This document shows, piece by piece, positions 1-8,967 of a DNA stretch of 58,696 nucleotides. The notes below the pieces were generated by a model. It saw only the letters and a program-made list of their open reading frames with translations. It was not told the origin of the DNA and made no database searches. Origin of the DNA: Poindextera sp036494815 (GTDB lineage Bacteria > Pseudomonadota > Alphaproteobacteria > Caulobacterales > Caulobacteraceae); the NCBI GenBank assembly GCA_036494815.1, contig DASXNV010000068.1:1-58696 (forward strand), in the 5' to 3' direction. Made by a program: the position numbers and the translations under genes. How positions within the stretch are numbered: position 1 is the first letter of the stretch; each line of letters starts with the position of its first letter.

Positions 1-865
1 CGCGCAGGGTCCGGGCTTCGGCTTCCATGGCCTGGGTCTTCAAAGCGTTGTCCTTGAACACCTGCACCGCCTTGGCCATGTCGCCGACCTCGTCGCCGCG
101 CTCCTGGCCCTCGATCTGAACCGACAGCTCGCCCGACGCCAAGCGCTTCATGCGCTCGCCCAGCCGCACCAGCGGCCCGGCCACCTTGCCGTTGGCGATC
201 CAGATCGACACCCCAAGACCGGTCACGATCGACAATAGGCCAAGGCCCACCATCATGGTGATGGTCTGCTGGGATTCCCGCTTCAGCTCCTCGACCGCCT
301 TGTCGTTGTCGGCCTCCAGCTTGTGGTTGAAGTCCAGGACCGGCCTGCAGAAATCGTTGATATCGGCGTCCAACTGCTCCATTTGCCGGGCCGCGACCGC
401 CATCTGATCGAGATCCTTGACCGCGAGCTTGCTGCCCATGGCCAGGCCGGGAATGGTGTCGCTGATCGCCTTGGGCGCCTTGGCTTCTTCATAGAGCCGG
501 TCGTAGCGATCCTTGAACGCGCGGTACTGATCGGCCGCGGCGGGGTTCAGACGGGCGGCCTCGTCCAGCGATTTGTCGCCGCGGGCCTGGGCCGTATCGA
601 AATCCGCGCTGGCCTTCTTGGCCCGCACGTCGGCTGCGTCATAGACCAGGGCGGCGTAGACGTCGCGGCCCAGCTCGTTGGCGGTCCGCGTTGTGCGCAT
701 CAACTGCACGATGGCCGGATCCACGCTGGTGGTGATTTGGCCGTAGCGACGAGTCAGATCGTTCATCTTGAGGGTTCCGCCCGCGATGACGCTGGCGAAC
801 ACCGCCGCCATCCCGATCAGCGGGATCAGGGTCTTGGTCCTCAGTTTCAGATCGTCAAATTTCAT
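1..865 (-). CDS. Methyl-accepting chemotaxis protein, N-terminal part (runs off the window)
   Basis: The reading frame starts at the ATG whose complement is at 863-865 and stays open to the window edge, giving 288 residues. It begins MKFDDLKLRTKTLIPLIG, with a first membrane segment at about residues 12-30. An extracytoplasmic helical domain of about 170 residues follows, then a second membrane segment at about 203-224 and a HAMP-like linker at about 223-276 (GPLVRLGERMKRLASGELSV). The cytoplasmic signalling hairpin that would prove a chemoreceptor lies outside the window. This order of parts is standard for chemoreceptors; a HAMP-containing histidine kinase or cyclase is the alternative. The sensory domain resembles four-helix-bundle sensors in composition, and I cannot name a ligand. 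Confidence 0.8.
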   Translation of the reverse strand, partial: MKFDDLKLRTKTLIPLIGMAAVFASVIAGGTLKMNDLTRRYGQITTSVDPAIVQLMRTTRTANELGRDVYAALVYDAADVRAKKASADFDTAQARGDKSLDEAARLNPAAADQYRAFKDRYDRLYEEAKAPKAISDTIPGLAMGSKLAVKDLDQMAVAARQMEQLDADINDFCRPVLDFNHKLEADNDKAVEELKRESQQTITMMVGLGLLSIVTGLGVSIWIANGKVAGPLVRLGERMKRLASGELSVQIEGQERGDEVGDMAKAVQVFKDNALKTQAMEAEARTLR

Positions 866-1503
866 CACGGCCGCCCAGTTGTTACCTTGCCTCGGAGCCT
901 GGCTGGCGAGATGGCCGCGGAGGCGAGCGCCACACTTGGGCTCGTCCCGCTAGTCTCTCCGAACAGGCGGTAGGTCAGAGGGTGAAGGACTGCTTCCTGG
1001 CATAGTTTACTTGCTGAGAATTTAATCACTCCGTTCAGGTCAGGGCGGCCAGCAGCGGAGCTGGCATAACGGCGATATGGGGGGTTATATCTACAACGAA
1101 TATCTGCAGTTGTTCTATCTAAGTCTTGCCACCTATTTAGCCTGCCGCCTCTCGCTAAAGGCGATACTCAACTTATCTGAACGGTGTTGAGATACATTCT
1201 GGCGACTTGGGCGCGCGCCTGCGACAAATCGCCCAACCTGACGCCGTGATCCAGCGGCGCTGAAACGGTCATCCGGGCCGCCGATCGGATTCGATCCAAG
1301 CAACGTGACGTAGAGGCGGTTCATATCCCCGGCTTCATCCGCCAACGGAGGGTCGACGCAAGACGCTGGCGGCGGCCTGGCCAGCAGCGCCTCAACAACA
1401 GCTTACAAACCTCTGTGACGCAGGCGCTCACCGCCGTTTCTAGGCTTGCAATTCCTGTGAGTCTGCGCTTTGAGCCTACGCGTCCTAGTCCCTCGGAGAA
1501 CCA
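866..1503. other. 638-base stretch without a recognisable gene
   Basis: It separates the chemoreceptor start (minus strand) from the DUF6481 gene (plus strand). The part nearest the chemoreceptor, about 985-1135, is richer in A and T and probably carries its promoter. The open frame on the minus strand at 1133-1345 has no recognisable sequence features and no neighbour that would suggest coding. I see no tRNA, strong terminator or palindrome here. Confidence 0.5.
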
Positions 1504-1854
1504 ATGCAAGAACCGAAGAGGTCGAACTTCAACGACCGCATGAGCGCCTCGGCGGAGGCCAAGAAAGCCCTCCTGGCCAAGTTCAAGCCTAAGCCCACCG
1601 TCACCGACCCCGACTTCAAGAGCCGCGAGGAGCGCCGCCAGGCGGAGCTTGAGGCCGTTCGCGCCGCGCGCGAAGCCGAGCGGGAAGCCGCGCGCAAGGC
1701 TCAATTGGAAGCCCAGCAAGCGGCCCAGCAGGCGAGCATCGAAGCCGAACTCAGCGAACTCGACGCCAAGCGCGCCGAGCGCAAGGAACGCAAGGCGCTG
1801 CTCAAGGCCGAAGCCCGCGCCAAGCGCGAAGCCAAGTCCGCCACGCGTCGGTAA
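1504..1854 (+). CDS. DUF6481 family protein, highly charged helix
   Basis: This 116-residue protein is made almost wholly of Ala, Glu, Arg, Lys and Gln from about residue 35 onward. That composition fits a long solvent-exposed single helix or coiled coil. The first 35 residues (MQEPKRSNFNDRMSASAEAK) match my recollection of the DUF6481 family, small basic alphaproteobacterial proteins of unknown function. The start is supported by GGAGAA a few bases upstream of the ATG. There is no signal peptide or membrane segment, so it should be cytosolic. It may bind nucleic acid, but that is a guess from its net charge. It stands alone as a transcription unit. Confidence 0.65.
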   Translation: MQEPKRSNFNDRMSASAEAKKALLAKFKPKPTVTDPDFKSREERRQAELEAVRAAREAEREAARKAQLEAQQAAQQASIEAELSELDAKRAERKERKALLKAEARAKREAKSATRR

Positions 1855-1895
1855 AGGCGTAGGGTCCCTTCTCCACGGAGAAGGTTCAGGCCACC

Positions 1896-3260
1896 TCAGA
1901 AATGGGTGTGCAACCGCGCCGCCAGCACCGGAACCGGGCCGCGGTCGGCGTTATAGGCCGGATCGACGATCAGTTGCGCATCCAGGGTCAGGCTCACCCA
2001 ACTGGCCAGGGCGGCGCTGTAATAGGTCTCGACGATCTTCTCCGCCTGGGGGTGAGGCAATCGGCCATCGCCGACCAGGATACCCAGGCCACCGTCCGCC
2101 AGATAGGTCTTGTGGATGGGCGAGATCCCGTTGACTACACCCGCCAGGCCGACCGTGTCGTTGTTTCGGCCCCATCCTCCGCCGGTCAAGGACAGGCCCA
2201 GGGCGGCGGTGCGGTCGATGTCCGAAAACTCATAGGGCTCCATATCGCCGCCGGCGAAACCCGCACGGGCGAACAGGGCCAGGCCCGGCCGCAGTTCCTG
2301 TTCCAGATTCACCCCCAGACCCGCACGGCTGTGATAATCACGGACCAGGGTGGTGCTGGGCGTCTCCTCGGTCGCCCGCCCCAGGGCGATGGCGTCGTCG
2401 AAGCGCCCCATACGGCCGCGGGTCAGAAAGCCGGTGACCGCGATCTTGCCCGGATGGCCGGCCCATTGGTGGCGTTCTTCGATCTCACCGATCAGCTGAA
2501 ACTGGCCGAAGCTCCAATCCAGGTGCTCGCTATTGGGCACGGTGGACAGGTCATAGGCCCCGGCGCGCAGGGTCCAGCGGCCCTGATACCACTCCGCCGC
2601 CGCCCCCACTGTGTAGCCCCAGGCGTCGGCGGCGTAGTCGAAGGTTCCGGTGTCGATGATCGACCAGTTGAGGAAGTCACCCCGCGGATCGTGGGCGGAT
2701 TTGTTGGTGTCGAACACATCGCCGACGCTCATCTTGCCAACGGTCAAAACCAGCCGGTCGGCGGTCTGGTGGCCAGCCATCTGGTTGATATCGGCCTCCA
2801 CAGCCTGATCCTCGCCGCCCAGGTCAATGGTCTGGCGCAGGAACAGCCGCTGCAGCTTGAGATAGGGATCGGACTTACCGACCTTATAGGCCTCGCCGGA
2901 GGGAAATCCCGCTGCGCCCAGGGTGTCGCTAAGACCAAAACCCTGGTCGATCTCCGGATCGATCCAGATCTCGGCCCCACGCCAGGGGCGCACCCCCGCG
3001 AACAGAGTGGCGTCGAAGGTTTCACGCCCGCGGCTGCCGGGGTCCAGGCTGTTGGCGCCGCGATAGGGCGAGGTGAAGGCCAGGGTCGCCTGATCGACCA
3101 CAGTGGCCTGGCCGTGCACGGCCCAGACTGGATCGGGCGCCGCCGCAGCTGGTTCCGCCCAAGCGGCTTGGGCGGCGAGCAGGGTCAGGCCGACGAACAG
3201 GCCATAGAGAGGCTCGGCCTGAGGCCGAGGCGGCTGCCGCCCGAACTGGTGGATGTTCAT
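1896..3260 (-). CDS. OprB-family carbohydrate-type outer-membrane porin
   Basis: From the internal Met at 3260 the protein has 454 residues. A signal peptide covers about residues 1-36 (hydrophobic core GLFVGLTLLAAQAAWA). A long series of alternating barrel strands follows and the chain ends in Phe, as outer-membrane barrels usually do. The segment with KMSVGDVFDTNKSAHDPR and FLNWSIIDTGTFDYAADAWG is typical of the OprB carbohydrate-selective porin family. The frame can be extended 19 codons to 3317, but those residues place charge and Pro ahead of the signal peptide, so I prefer 3260. The gene is divergent from an RcnR/FrmR-type regulator and shares its promoter region, which suggests metal- or aldehyde-linked control. 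The substrate is not evident. Confidence 0.75.
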   Translation of the reverse strand: MNIHQFGRQPPRPQAEPLYGLFVGLTLLAAQAAWAEPAAAAPDPVWAVHGQATVVDQATLAFTSPYRGANSLDPGSRGRETFDATLFAGVRPWRGAEIWIDPEIDQGFGLSDTLGAAGFPSGEAYKVGKSDPYLKLQRLFLRQTIDLGGEDQAVEADINQMAGHQTADRLVLTVGKMSVGDVFDTNKSAHDPRGDFLNWSIIDTGTFDYAADAWGYTVGAAAEWYQGRWTLRAGAYDLSTVPNSEHLDWSFGQFQLIGEIEERHQWAGHPGKIAVTGFLTRGRMGRFDDAIALGRATEETPSTTLVRDYHSRAGLGVNLEQELRPGLALFARAGFAGGDMEPYEFSDIDRTAALGLSLTGGGWGRNNDTVGLAGVVNGISPIHKTYLADGGLGILVGDGRLPHPQAEKIVETYYSAALASWVSLTLDAQLIVDPAYNADRGPVPVLAARLHTHF

Positions 3261-3404
3261 CGGAGCTCGAGATCTCAAAAAGCCGTGGCGCTCAGGGCGG
3301 CCGAATTTGGCGCCCATCCGCGACGGTTACGTGACAGACTTGATTGCGGTTCCCGCAAACTTGGTTGTTTGGCGAGGATGACGTGACCTGGGGCGTTGGG
3401 CGAA

Positions 3405-3441
3405 ATATAGTCTACTGGAGTATAGGTCAATTGGGGGTGAT
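3405..3441. promoter_or_regulatory. Candidate operator of the RcnR/FrmR-type regulator
   Basis: TACT-GG-AGTA at 3413-3422 is an inverted repeat around a short G run, flanked by two TATAG direct repeats (3406-3410 and 3421-3425). A second G-rich stretch, ATTGGGGGTGAT, lies at 3430-3441 directly before the start codon. RcnR/CsoR-family operators are known to be G-tracts between TACT and AGTA-like arms; the G run here is shorter than in E. coli. The site lies between the regulator and the divergent porin, so it could control both. The assignment is inferred. Confidence 0.45.
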
Positions 3442-3720
3442 ATGGCGCATATCGCTGCGGAAAAGGTCAAGCTTCTGAACCGACTCAAGCGCCTGCGCGG
3501 CCAGATCGAGGCTATCGAACGGTTGGTGAGTGAAGACGCCGAGTGCGCGCGGGTGCTGCAACAGGCCACGGCCTGCCGGGGCGCCCTGGAAGGCTTCATC
3601 GGCGAGGTGATCGAGGACCACATCCGCGAACACATGGTCGATCCCCACGCCCCCCGCGACGACCCAAAGGTGCGGGCCGCCGAGGAACTGGTGGCGATCG
3701 TGCATTCCTATCTGACGTAA
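3442..3720 (+). CDS. CsoR/RcnR/FrmR-family metal- or formaldehyde-sensing repressor
   Basis: This is a 92-residue all-helical protein of the usual family length, starting MAHIAAEKVKLLNRLKRLRG. The family signature is clear: RGQIEAIERLV, DAEC with Cys35, LQQATACRGAL, and VIEDHIREHMV with His60 and His64. His3, Cys35, His60 and His64 are together the nickel/cobalt ligand set known for E. coli RcnR, whereas FrmR has Pro2 and Glu64 in the corresponding places. I therefore read it as a metal sensor of RcnR type, although overall similarity to FrmR is also high. It acts in the cytosol as a tetrameric DNA-binding repressor. No efflux pump gene adjoins it; its only close partner is the divergent porin. 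Confidence 0.8.
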   Translation: MAHIAAEKVKLLNRLKRLRGQIEAIERLVSEDAECARVLQQATACRGALEGFIGEVIEDHIREHMVDPHAPRDDPKVRAAEELVAIVHSYLT

Positions 3721-3738
3721 GACGCGGCGCCGCCGGTC

Positions 3739-4437
3739 CTATAGGCCGGCGCTCTTCAGCATCCCCTCGCGCGTGATGGTCAGGTTGCGCGGTTCCGGCT
3801 CGCCCTCCAAGGCCGGGCGCATCATGCCCAGCGAGACGTCGGTCAGGCGCTCGATGGCCAGGGCGGGATAGCGGTTGGAATAGCGCCAGCAGGCCCAGGT
3901 GGAGGCGTCCAGGGCGTAGAGATTGACCGCCAGGTCGAACAGGGCCTCGTCGGACCAGGTTGACCCGAACAGTCTCAGGTCGGCGGCGAACTGGTCGGCC
4001 AGCAGCACGCCGTGGCGGGTGTCGATCTCCCACAACTGCGGCATCATGAAGATGGCGTCGGCCAGGCTGAAATCGAAATCCACCTGCCGCTCGGCCGCCT
4101 TGAGCGCCGCGAAATAGCCGCCAAAGAACGCCCGCCAGGTGGTGGTGGAGGGATCGCCCCTACGGTTGGCCACGCCCAGGGCCCGGATCCGCACCAGCTT
4201 TTCCTCGTAGAGCTGGCAAACGATGGATTCCTTGTTGGGAAAGAACCGGTAGAGGGCGCCCACCGACACCCCGCTGGCCTCGGCGATGGCCACGGTGGTC
4301 AACTGATGGACGCCGCGAGCCTTCAAGAGGGCGTGTGCGGCGTCCAGGATCTTCTGTCGGCTGCGCTGGGCCCGGGCCTGGATCGGCTCGACGCGAGGGC
4401 GCAGCTGTGCGGACTTGGCGAGTGAGAGTTCAGCCAT
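3739..4437 (-). CDS. TetR/AcrR-family transcriptional regulator
   Basis: The protein has 232 residues. A helix-turn-helix of TetR type lies at about residues 26-72 (RQKILDAAHALLKARGVHQL followed by TTVAIAEASGVSVGALYRFF and PNKESI). The C-terminal ligand-binding half is rich in aromatic residues. It starts 41 bases downstream of the amidohydrolase stop, on the same strand, so it is probably the last gene of a receptor-amidohydrolase-regulator unit. A perfect inverted repeat in front of that unit (8948-8967) is its best candidate operator, which would make the system autoregulated. The inducer is presumably the transported substrate or its hydrolysis product (inference). It converges with the metal-sensor gene, 18 bases apart. 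Confidence 0.9.
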   Translation of the reverse strand: MAELSLAKSAQLRPRVEPIQARAQRSRQKILDAAHALLKARGVHQLTTVAIAEASGVSVGALYRFFPNKESIVCQLYEEKLVRIRALGVANRRGDPSTTTWRAFFGGYFAALKAAERQVDFDFSLADAIFMMPQLWEIDTRHGVLLADQFAADLRLFGSTWSDEALFDLAVNLYALDASTWACWRYSNRYPALAIERLTDVSLGMMRPALEGEPEPRNLTITREGMLKSAGL

Positions 4438-4478
4438 GGGCTTTCATAACCGGGCGCGCCTGCTTCGTCAGCCTGTGC

Positions 4479-6491
4479 TCAGGGCTTTACGGGCGCTGCA
4501 TAGACCTTTCGCCCCTGAAACCACGTCTCCAGCACCTTGGTCTTGCCGATCTCCTCACCCCGCCCGGCATCGCCCAGGGCCAGGATATCCTGGTCGAGCA
4601 GGATAAAGTCGGCGGACTTGCCCACTTCCAGCGAGCCGAACTCATCGGCGCGGCCCATGGCCTGGGCGCCGTGGATCGTATAGGCGTCCACCACATCGCG
4701 AACGGTCAGCCGCTCTTGGGGATTGGCCGGCGGCAGGCCTGGTTCGTCACGGGTGACGCCGACCTGCATGTTCACGAACGGCTGCGGATCGCGGGTATTG
4801 ACCGGAGCGTCGGAGCCGGCGGCCAGGATCGCCCCAGCCAGCTTGGTCGATTTGGCCGGATAGAACTGCTTCTCGTAGTAGCTGTCCGGGTTATGGAACG
4901 CGGCCCAGCTATTGCCAGACATGTGCTCGAAGAAGGGGACGATGCTGATGTCGTAGTTGGGGTCGGCCGTGGCCCACGAATAGGTATAGGCCAGATAGAG
5001 ATGGTCCTTGCCTATGCGGGCCACGTCCTCGGGCGAGACCACCTGCAGATGGGCGATGGTGTCGGGGGTCTTGTCGTTGCCATCGGCGGCGCGGGCGCCC
5101 TCGATGGCGTCCACCGCCGTGCGGATGGCCGCATCGCCGATAGCGTGGATGTGCAGGGTGAAGCCGGCCAGGTGCGCGGCCTTGGCATAGTCCAGGATCA
5201 CCTGACGGTCGTGCTGCAGCTTGCCGGACGAGACGGCGCACTGGTCGGGATGATAGCCGTTGGCCTTCATGAAGGCGGCGACCGCGTCGGCGCTGGCGAA
5301 GGTGGCGGGATGGGCGCGGACCTGGACGCAAAGGGGCGAGGCCGTATCCACATAGCCCTTGACCTCCAGCTTGCCCTTGGCGTCCGGGCCGAAGATCGGT
5401 TGAAGATAGGGCTTCAGCGACGGCGAGTCGGGCAGGGTTGGCGGTGTGGCGTAGGGGTTTCCCTCCAGCACGCCATCAGCGAAGATCTTGATGGCCTCGG
5501 CCCGGATCAGGTCTGAACCGGCGTATTTGGCGCGGATCGACTTGGCCCCGGACAGCAGCCGGTCGTAGTCGATATGGCCGTCGGCGGCTTTGAAGTCCTC
5601 GGGCAGGTAGAGCTGCATCAGGTTCACGCGAACCGTCAGTTTTCCGTTCGCCGCCAGGGTGTCGTAAAAGGGCAGCATGGAGGGGACCACAAAGGCGTCC
5701 TGCATGGCGGTGATGCCGACGCTGTTCAGCCGCTGGGGCACCTTTTCGGGGACGGTCATCAGCGCCTGGAAATTGACCAGCAACAGATTCGGCGCGTCCA
5801 TGACGTCGCGGGCATCCTCATTGACCGTGCCGTTGGGCTCGCCGCCGGCGTCGACACCGATCAGTTTTTTGAACTGGGGGAAGTCGCCGGCCAGGGTCGC
5901 CCTGGAAAAGCCGATCTGGGTTCCGGCGGCGTTGCGGGCGCGAGCGAGGCCCAGGCTGTTGAAGGCGCCGTGGTGGCCGTCATTGCCCAGGAGCGCGATC
6001 GGGTTCTGGCTCGAGGCCCGGTCCAGGGCCGCGCGCAGGTTGGGGACCGTAGCGCTGGGCTCGTTGCCGCCGGTGAAGTTCCATTGCTGGACGGTCAGCC
6101 ATTCGCCCGGCTTGATCCCATAGCGCTTGATGCAGTCCTGGATGAACGGAGCCATGGCCTCGAGCGTGATCGACTTGCTTTCGAAGCTGCAGACATCCAG
6201 GTCGGCGATGCCAGTGGGATGGATGTGGGCGTCCACCAGGCCGGGCAGGACCAGGCGTCCGCCGCCGTCCTCGATCCTTGTCGCCGATCCGATCAGGGCC
6301 TTGGCCCCGCTCTCCGATCCCACATAGACGATCTTGCCACCCCGCACCGCCATGGCCTCGGCCGTGCTGCGGGCCGCGTCCTCGGTATAGATCCTGGCAT
6401 GGGTCAGCACGTAGTCGGCCGGCGCGGCGGCCACAGCCGCGGAGGCGAACATCGAGGCGCCCAAAAGGGCGGAGAGCAGGGCGCGGGTCAT
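4479..6491 (-). CDS. Exported amidohydrolase family protein (Amidohydro_3 type)
   Basis: From the Met at 6491 the protein has 670 residues. The frame also offers a Met at 6500, but AAGGA lies directly against that codon and is about 10 bases from 6491, so 6491 is preferred. Residues 1-23 form a signal peptide (MTRALLSALLGASMFASAAV), placing the enzyme in the periplasm or outer membrane. The metal-binding motif LVDAHIHP is at about residues 86-92, a second His motif (LHIHAIGDAAI) follows in the middle, and SDAPVNTRDP and GKSADFILLD near the end are typical of YtcJ-like amidohydrolases. The substrate is probably an amide or cyclic imide. It lies 60 bases downstream of a TonB-dependent receptor, so uptake and cleavage of one compound is likely. 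Confidence 0.85.
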   Translation of the reverse strand: MTRALLSALLGASMFASAAVAAAPADYVLTHARIYTEDAARSTAEAMAVRGGKIVYVGSESGAKALIGSATRIEDGGGRLVLPGLVDAHIHPTGIADLDVCSFESKSITLEAMAPFIQDCIKRYGIKPGEWLTVQQWNFTGGNEPSATVPNLRAALDRASSQNPIALLGNDGHHGAFNSLGLARARNAAGTQIGFSRATLAGDFPQFKKLIGVDAGGEPNGTVNEDARDVMDAPNLLLVNFQALMTVPEKVPQRLNSVGITAMQDAFVVPSMLPFYDTLAANGKLTVRVNLMQLYLPEDFKAADGHIDYDRLLSGAKSIRAKYAGSDLIRAEAIKIFADGVLEGNPYATPPTLPDSPSLKPYLQPIFGPDAKGKLEVKGYVDTASPLCVQVRAHPATFASADAVAAFMKANGYHPDQCAVSSGKLQHDRQVILDYAKAAHLAGFTLHIHAIGDAAIRTAVDAIEGARAADGNDKTPDTIAHLQVVSPEDVARIGKDHLYLAYTYSWATADPNYDISIVPFFEHMSGNSWAAFHNPDSYYEKQFYPAKSTKLAGAILAAGSDAPVNTRDPQPFVNMQVGVTRDEPGLPPANPQERLTVRDVVDAYTIHGAQAMGRADEFGSLEVGKSADFILLDQDILALGDAGRGEEIGKTKVLETWFQGRKVYAAPVKP

Positions 6492-6560
6492 CACGAGCAT
6501 TTCCTTGAGGGGTGCGGCCGCCCGTGCGACCGGGCGCGCCTTTGCCGAAAGCGATCGGAG

Positions 6561-8885
6561 TCAGTAGCGATAGGCCGCGGTGATCCCCACGGTCAGCGGC
6601 CGGAAGGTGAAGTCGCGGTGCACCGGATTTCCGAGGACCTCGGAATAGCGGGTCAGGTTGGGGTGAGCGTTGGTCACGTTGTCGATGAACAGCGACACAT
6701 CATAGCCCGACCAGCGCAGGCCGCTGCGCAGGGACAGGAAGTTGGTGGACGGCGCCGGCAGAGCCGAAGGGTCGAAGCCGCCATTGGCCGGGTCGCGGAT
6801 CGCCGTCAGGGCCGAGCTGGAATGATAGGTGTAGTCAGCCCGCACAAAGCCGTCATGGTCGCCGAACATCTGGGCGTCATAGGTCACCCCCAGGGTGGCG
6901 CTCCAGGGCTGGGTGTCGATATGGTCGCCCTTCTGCACCAGGCCGGGGATGGTCTTGGAGAAGGTCGAGTCGGTGTAGCCGAGCGAGCTCTCCACGGTCA
7001 GGCCGTGGACCGGATGGGCCGCTAGCTGGATATCGAAGCCGTTGCTGGTGGCCTGGCCCAGATTGTCCACGAACTGCTGGCCGCAATTGCTCACATAGAC
7101 CAGCTGTTGAATATTCTGCCAGTCGATGTGATAGACGCTGGCGTCCACCTCCAGGGTGCGGTCGAACAGCTTGTTCTTGGACCCCGCCTCATAGCTCCAC
7201 ACGTCGTCGGACGCGTATTTGGTCGGGACCGCATTATAGCCCTGGGCGGCGATGTCGCAGAAGGTCGACAGGGGCGCATTGGTGCCGCCGATGCGATAGC
7301 CCTTGGCCGCCGTGGCGTAGAACAGGTTGTTCTCATCCATCTGGTAGGAGATGCCCGCCTTGGGCGTCACCGGGGTTTCGGTGGTCTTGGACGCCGGCTG
7401 GCCGGTGGTGTCGCCGACGAAGGGGCCTGTGGCGAAGCTGCTACCGGTGAACGAGGCGCGCGCCACGCGCAGGCCGCCAGTGACCTTCAGCTGGTCGGTG
7501 ATTTTGTAATTGACCTCGCCGAACAGGGCGGTCTGCTTGTCCACGCCCTCGCCGCTGGCGATCAGGGAATAGACGCCGCCGATCAGGGGTAGGCCGAACA
7601 CCTCTTGCGGGGGGGCGCCCAACACTTCGCCGAACTTGGGGTCGGCGATGTCTTCGTAGGCCTTCTGACGCGACTCCGACATGAACAGGCCGGCGGTCCA
7701 GGTCAGGCGGGCATTGGCGTCGGAGGACTGGGCCCGCAGCTCCTCGGTCCACACCGACTGCTTGTTGACCATCAGCGCATAGGCCGAATAGGCGGTGTCG
7801 CCAGGCACGAAGTTCAGCGGCGGCGAGAAGATCGCCGGAATCAGGGTCGAATAGTCGTCCACCAGCCGATCCTTGCGCTGATAGAGCGAGGTGTTGGAGA
7901 TCAGGGTGACGCCGGGCAGTTCATACTGGATGTTCAGGGCCGGCAGGATGAAACGGTCATGGTCCGGCTGGGCCAGGGGCTGGCCATTGACGAACTTGCC
8001 GGCGCCGGCGGCGGCGCCCTCCCAATAGGTGCCGATGTCGTTGAGATCGCGGTTCTGATAGAATAGTGACGTCGTAATGGTCAGGTGTTCGATCGGAGCG
8101 ATGACAAAGGCCAGCCGCGCCACCTGGGTGTCGCTCCAATTGGTGTTCTTGAACACCTGGCCGGTTCCGTTAAGTTCGGGATTGAGGTCCTTGCGGTCCA
8201 CATAGCCGCCATCGTGGCGATCCCAGATGCTGAGGCGAAAGCCGATCTTGTCTTCCTTGATCGGCCCGCCCACCGCGACGCCGCCCTCATAGCTGGGATC
8301 GCCGCCGTCGGTCTCGCTGACCTCGGTGCGGGCATAGACGCTGTATTTGGTGAGGCTAGGCTGGGGAGTGATGAAGCGGATAGTGCCGCCTTCCGATCCG
8401 GCGCCGAACAGGGTGCCCTGTGGTCCGCGCAGCACCTCGACCCGGTCCAGATCAAACACCAGAGGATAGGTGTTGGTGGCCGAATATCCCACCACCCGGC
8501 TCTGGATGGGGGTGTCGTCGATATAGATCCCGGTGGTGGCCGCTCCGACCTGAGAGCTGATCCCGCGGATGGAGATGTCCGACTGGGTGCCAAAGCCGTT
8601 GGGATTAAGCTCGATCCCGGGGGTGAGGCGGGTGATGTCGGCCATGCCCTTGATGCCGCGTACGTCCAGGGACTTCTCGGTGAAGGCGGTGACGCTCTGG
8701 GAGATCTTCGACAGGGATTCGGCGTGCCGCGTGGCTGTAACCACGATCTCACCAATGGTGTTGCTGTCGGCGGGTTTCGCCGCGCCAGTCTGTGATGTCT
8801 GCGCCAGGCTTGGCGCCGCAAGACCCAGCAGCGTGACCGACAGCAGGCCTTGAGTCAGAAGTCCGATCTTGCGGTTGTGGAACAC
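6561..8885 (-). CDS. TonB-dependent receptor
   Basis: With the GTG start at 8885 the protein has 774 residues. That start is preferred because GGGGGA lies six bases upstream and a good signal peptide follows (MFHNRKIGLLTQGLLSVTLL up to about residue 28). The frame can be extended ten codons to a GTG at 8915, which lacks a ribosome site. After the TonB-box-like stretch (GEIVVTATR) comes a plug domain with DISIRGISSQ and EVLRGPQGTLFGAGSEGGTI. The 22-strand barrel ends in the aromatic tail TAAYRY. The family imports large or scarce substrates across the outer membrane using TonB energy. No iron-uptake genes adjoin; the linked amidohydrolase and TetR gene point to an organic nutrient instead. Confidence 0.9.
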   Translation of the reverse strand: MFHNRKIGLLTQGLLSVTLLGLAAPSLAQTSQTGAAKPADSNTIGEIVVTATRHAESLSKISQSVTAFTEKSLDVRGIKGMADITRLTPGIELNPNGFGTQSDISIRGISSQVGAATTGIYIDDTPIQSRVVGYSATNTYPLVFDLDRVEVLRGPQGTLFGAGSEGGTIRFITPQPSLTKYSVYARTEVSETDGGDPSYEGGVAVGGPIKEDKIGFRLSIWDRHDGGYVDRKDLNPELNGTGQVFKNTNWSDTQVARLAFVIAPIEHLTITTSLFYQNRDLNDIGTYWEGAAAGAGKFVNGQPLAQPDHDRFILPALNIQYELPGVTLISNTSLYQRKDRLVDDYSTLIPAIFSPPLNFVPGDTAYSAYALMVNKQSVWTEELRAQSSDANARLTWTAGLFMSESRQKAYEDIADPKFGEVLGAPPQEVFGLPLIGGVYSLIASGEGVDKQTALFGEVNYKITDQLKVTGGLRVARASFTGSSFATGPFVGDTTGQPASKTTETPVTPKAGISYQMDENNLFYATAAKGYRIGGTNAPLSTFCDIAAQGYNAVPTKYASDDVWSYEAGSKNKLFDRTLEVDASVYHIDWQNIQQLVYVSNCGQQFVDNLGQATSNGFDIQLAAHPVHGLTVESSLGYTDSTFSKTIPGLVQKGDHIDTQPWSATLGVTYDAQMFGDHDGFVRADYTYHSSSALTAIRDPANGGFDPSALPAPSTNFLSLRSGLRWSGYDVSLFIDNVTNAHPNLTRYSEVLGNPVHRDFTFRPLTVGITAAYRY

Positions 8886-8947
8886 GTGGAATCCCCCATT
8901 TCCTTCACGCGTCACGCCACGAGACGGCAGGTCCGGTCGCGGCCACT

Positions 8948-8967
8948 ACATGAATATGACTTCATGT
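8948..8967. promoter_or_regulatory. 20-bp perfect inverted repeat before the receptor operon (candidate TetR operator)
   Basis: ACATGAA-TATGAC-TTCATGT has seven-base perfect arms around a six-base spacer. It lies 62 bases upstream of the preferred receptor start, inside an AT-rich patch where a promoter would be. Its size and symmetry fit a TetR dimer, and the TetR gene is the last gene of the unit downstream. The link is inferred. Confidence 0.5.

Noticed and set aside
1902..3386. A 494-residue open frame on the plus strand opposite the porin
   Set aside because: It lies wholly antisense to a well-supported porin and reads as Gly/Gln/His-rich sequence without family features, as GC-rich shadow frames do.
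3442..3720. FrmR-type formaldehyde regulator with adh genes
   Set aside because: The ligand set fits RcnR better and no formaldehyde dehydrogenase gene is adjacent, though FrmR cannot be excluded.
5574..7025. A 483-residue open frame on the plus strand
   Set aside because: It spans the antisense of the amidohydrolase and receptor genes and has no ribosome site or recognisable domain.
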